Source: Firmicutes bacterium CAG:238 (GTDB taxonomy: Bacteria > Bacillota > Clostridia > Peptostreptococcales > Anaerovoracaceae). Taken from it: a stretch of DNA of 13,867 bases. Numbering within the stretch: the stretch's first letter is position 1; the number at the start of each line of letters is the position of its first letter. The translations under genes and the position numbers were made by a program. The notes below the pieces were generated by a model. That model was not told the origin of the DNA. It made no database searches and worked only from the letters and a program-made list of their open reading frames with translations. The stretch spans positions 15,628-29,494 of the forward strand of contig FR882012.1 in assembly GCA_000435615.1 (NCBI GenBank). The letters run 5' to 3'. Positions 13,126 through 13,867 of the stretch are shown piece after piece.

Positions 13126-13867
13126 ATGTATCACACAATTAAGTACGAAGTGAAAGACAGAGTAGCAACAGTTACCATTAATAGACCGGAGGCACTGAAT
13201 GCACTTAACTCGACGGTTCTTGACGAACTTTTCGATGTATTCAATGTTATTGACAAGGAGGATGAGGTAAGATGTGTCATCGTAACAGGTGAAGGCAGAT
13301 CATTCGTAGCGGGAGCTGACATTGCTGAGATGTCAACGCTTAATCCTGTAGAAGGCAAGAGATTCGCACAGAAAGGCCACAGAGTTATGAACTTCATTGA
13401 AAAGACTGAAAAGCCGGTAATCGCAGCAGTCAACGGATTTGCGCTTGGCGGCGGATGTGAACTTGCAATGGCATGCGATTTCCGAATTGCTTCCGCAAAG
13501 GCTGTATTCGGACAGCCGGAAGCAGGCCTTGGAATCACACCGGGATTTGGCGGAACACAGCGACTTTCGAAGATCGTAGGGCCGGGAAATGCGGCAATGC
13601 TTATTCTCACAGCTCAGAATATCAAGGCTGACGAAGCACTCAGAATGGGTCTTGTACAGAAGGTTGTGGAACCGGAAGAACTGCTGCCGACAGTAGAGAC
13701 TCTTGCAAAGAAGATCGCTTCAAACGCACCGGTTGCTGTTATGGCTTGCAAGACACTCATTAACAAAGGATATCACCTTGACCTCTTCAGCGGATGTGCA
13801 CTCGAAGCAGAAGGCTTCGGCGTATGCTTCGGCACAGAAGACCAGAAGGAAGGCATGAAGGCATTCC
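13126..13867 (+). CDS. crt: Enoyl-CoA hydratase / 3-hydroxybutyryl-CoA dehydratase (crotonase), cut by the right window edge
   Basis: The protein belongs to the crotonase family, which adds or removes water at the double bond of enoyl-CoA. The first 247 residues are present; family members run to about 260, so only the last dozen or so are missing. The oxyanion-hole segments are SFVAGADIAEM (59-69) and NGFALGGGCELAMACD (103-118). Both catalytic glutamates are visible: Glu112 in GCELA and Glu132 in FGQPEAGLG. This Glu pair supports true hydratase activity. AAAGGA (13112-13117) precedes the ATG. In an anaerobe of this type the likely role is crotonyl-CoA formation in the butyrate pathway, but the partner genes would lie beyond the window, so a different acyl-CoA substrate remains possible. 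Confidence 0.9.
   Translation, partial: MYHTIKYEVKDRVATVTINRPEALNALNSTVLDELFDVFNVIDKEDEVRCVIVTGEGRSFVAGADIAEMSTLNPVEGKRFAQKGHRVMNFIEKTEKPVIAAVNGFALGGGCELAMACDFRIASAKAVFGQPEAGLGITPGFGGTQRLSKIVGPGNAAMLILTAQNIKADEALRMGLVQKVVEPEELLPTVETLAKKIASNAPVAVMACKTLINKGYHLDLFSGCALEAEGFGVCFGTEDQKEGMKAF

Overview
The window looks like a chromosomal housekeeping region of an anaerobic Clostridia-type Firmicute. The evidence is strong AGGAGG ribosome sites, moderate G+C, a K+-dependent membrane pyrophosphatase, a crotonase of the butyrate-pathway type, and an rpoN gene just upstream of a glycolytic gene cluster. The species cannot be fixed from the sequence alone. I see no tRNA, rRNA, CRISPR array, insertion sequence or phage gene, and no stretch over 300 bases without a gene.

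Layout. Positions 1-2797 (+) hold the end of ruvC, then ruvA, ruvB and queA: Holliday-junction processing plus queuosine synthesis. A hairpin at 2803-2849 serves this operon and the convergent minus-strand pair that follows. That pair (2860-4335, -) is a short homoserine dehydrogenase gene without an ACT domain and a small SEC-C zinc-motif protein. A divergent promoter region (4336-4467) separates hom from trmL, a tRNA wobble-base methyltransferase (+). Next is rpoN (sigma-54, GTG start), with its promoter region overlapping the trmL 3' end.

Positions 6492-10556 hold gap1-pgk-gap2-tpiA: two different glyceraldehyde-3-phosphate dehydrogenases flanking phosphoglycerate kinase, then triosephosphate isomerase. 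secG (Sec translocon) and hppA (ion-pumping pyrophosphatase) follow, probably from their own promoters. A strong terminator closes hppA. A crotonase gene then runs off the right edge.

The triose genes interconvert the triose phosphates and take glyceraldehyde-3-phosphate to 3-phosphoglycerate with ATP yield. The pyrophosphatase can recover energy from biosynthetic pyrophosphate as an ion gradient. The crotonase would act in C4 acyl-CoA (butyrate-type) metabolism.

I found no convincing undescribed multi-gene system. The points most worth a second look are: (1) gap1 has lost the NAD-selective Asp and carries S-loop changes typical of NADP-using enzymes, while gap2 next door keeps NAD-type residues; (2) a sigma-54-like -24/-12 element lies on top of the sigma-A promoter of rpoN itself; (3) a 23-bp palindrome sits in the hppA leader; (4) homoserine dehydrogenase lacks its regulatory domain.
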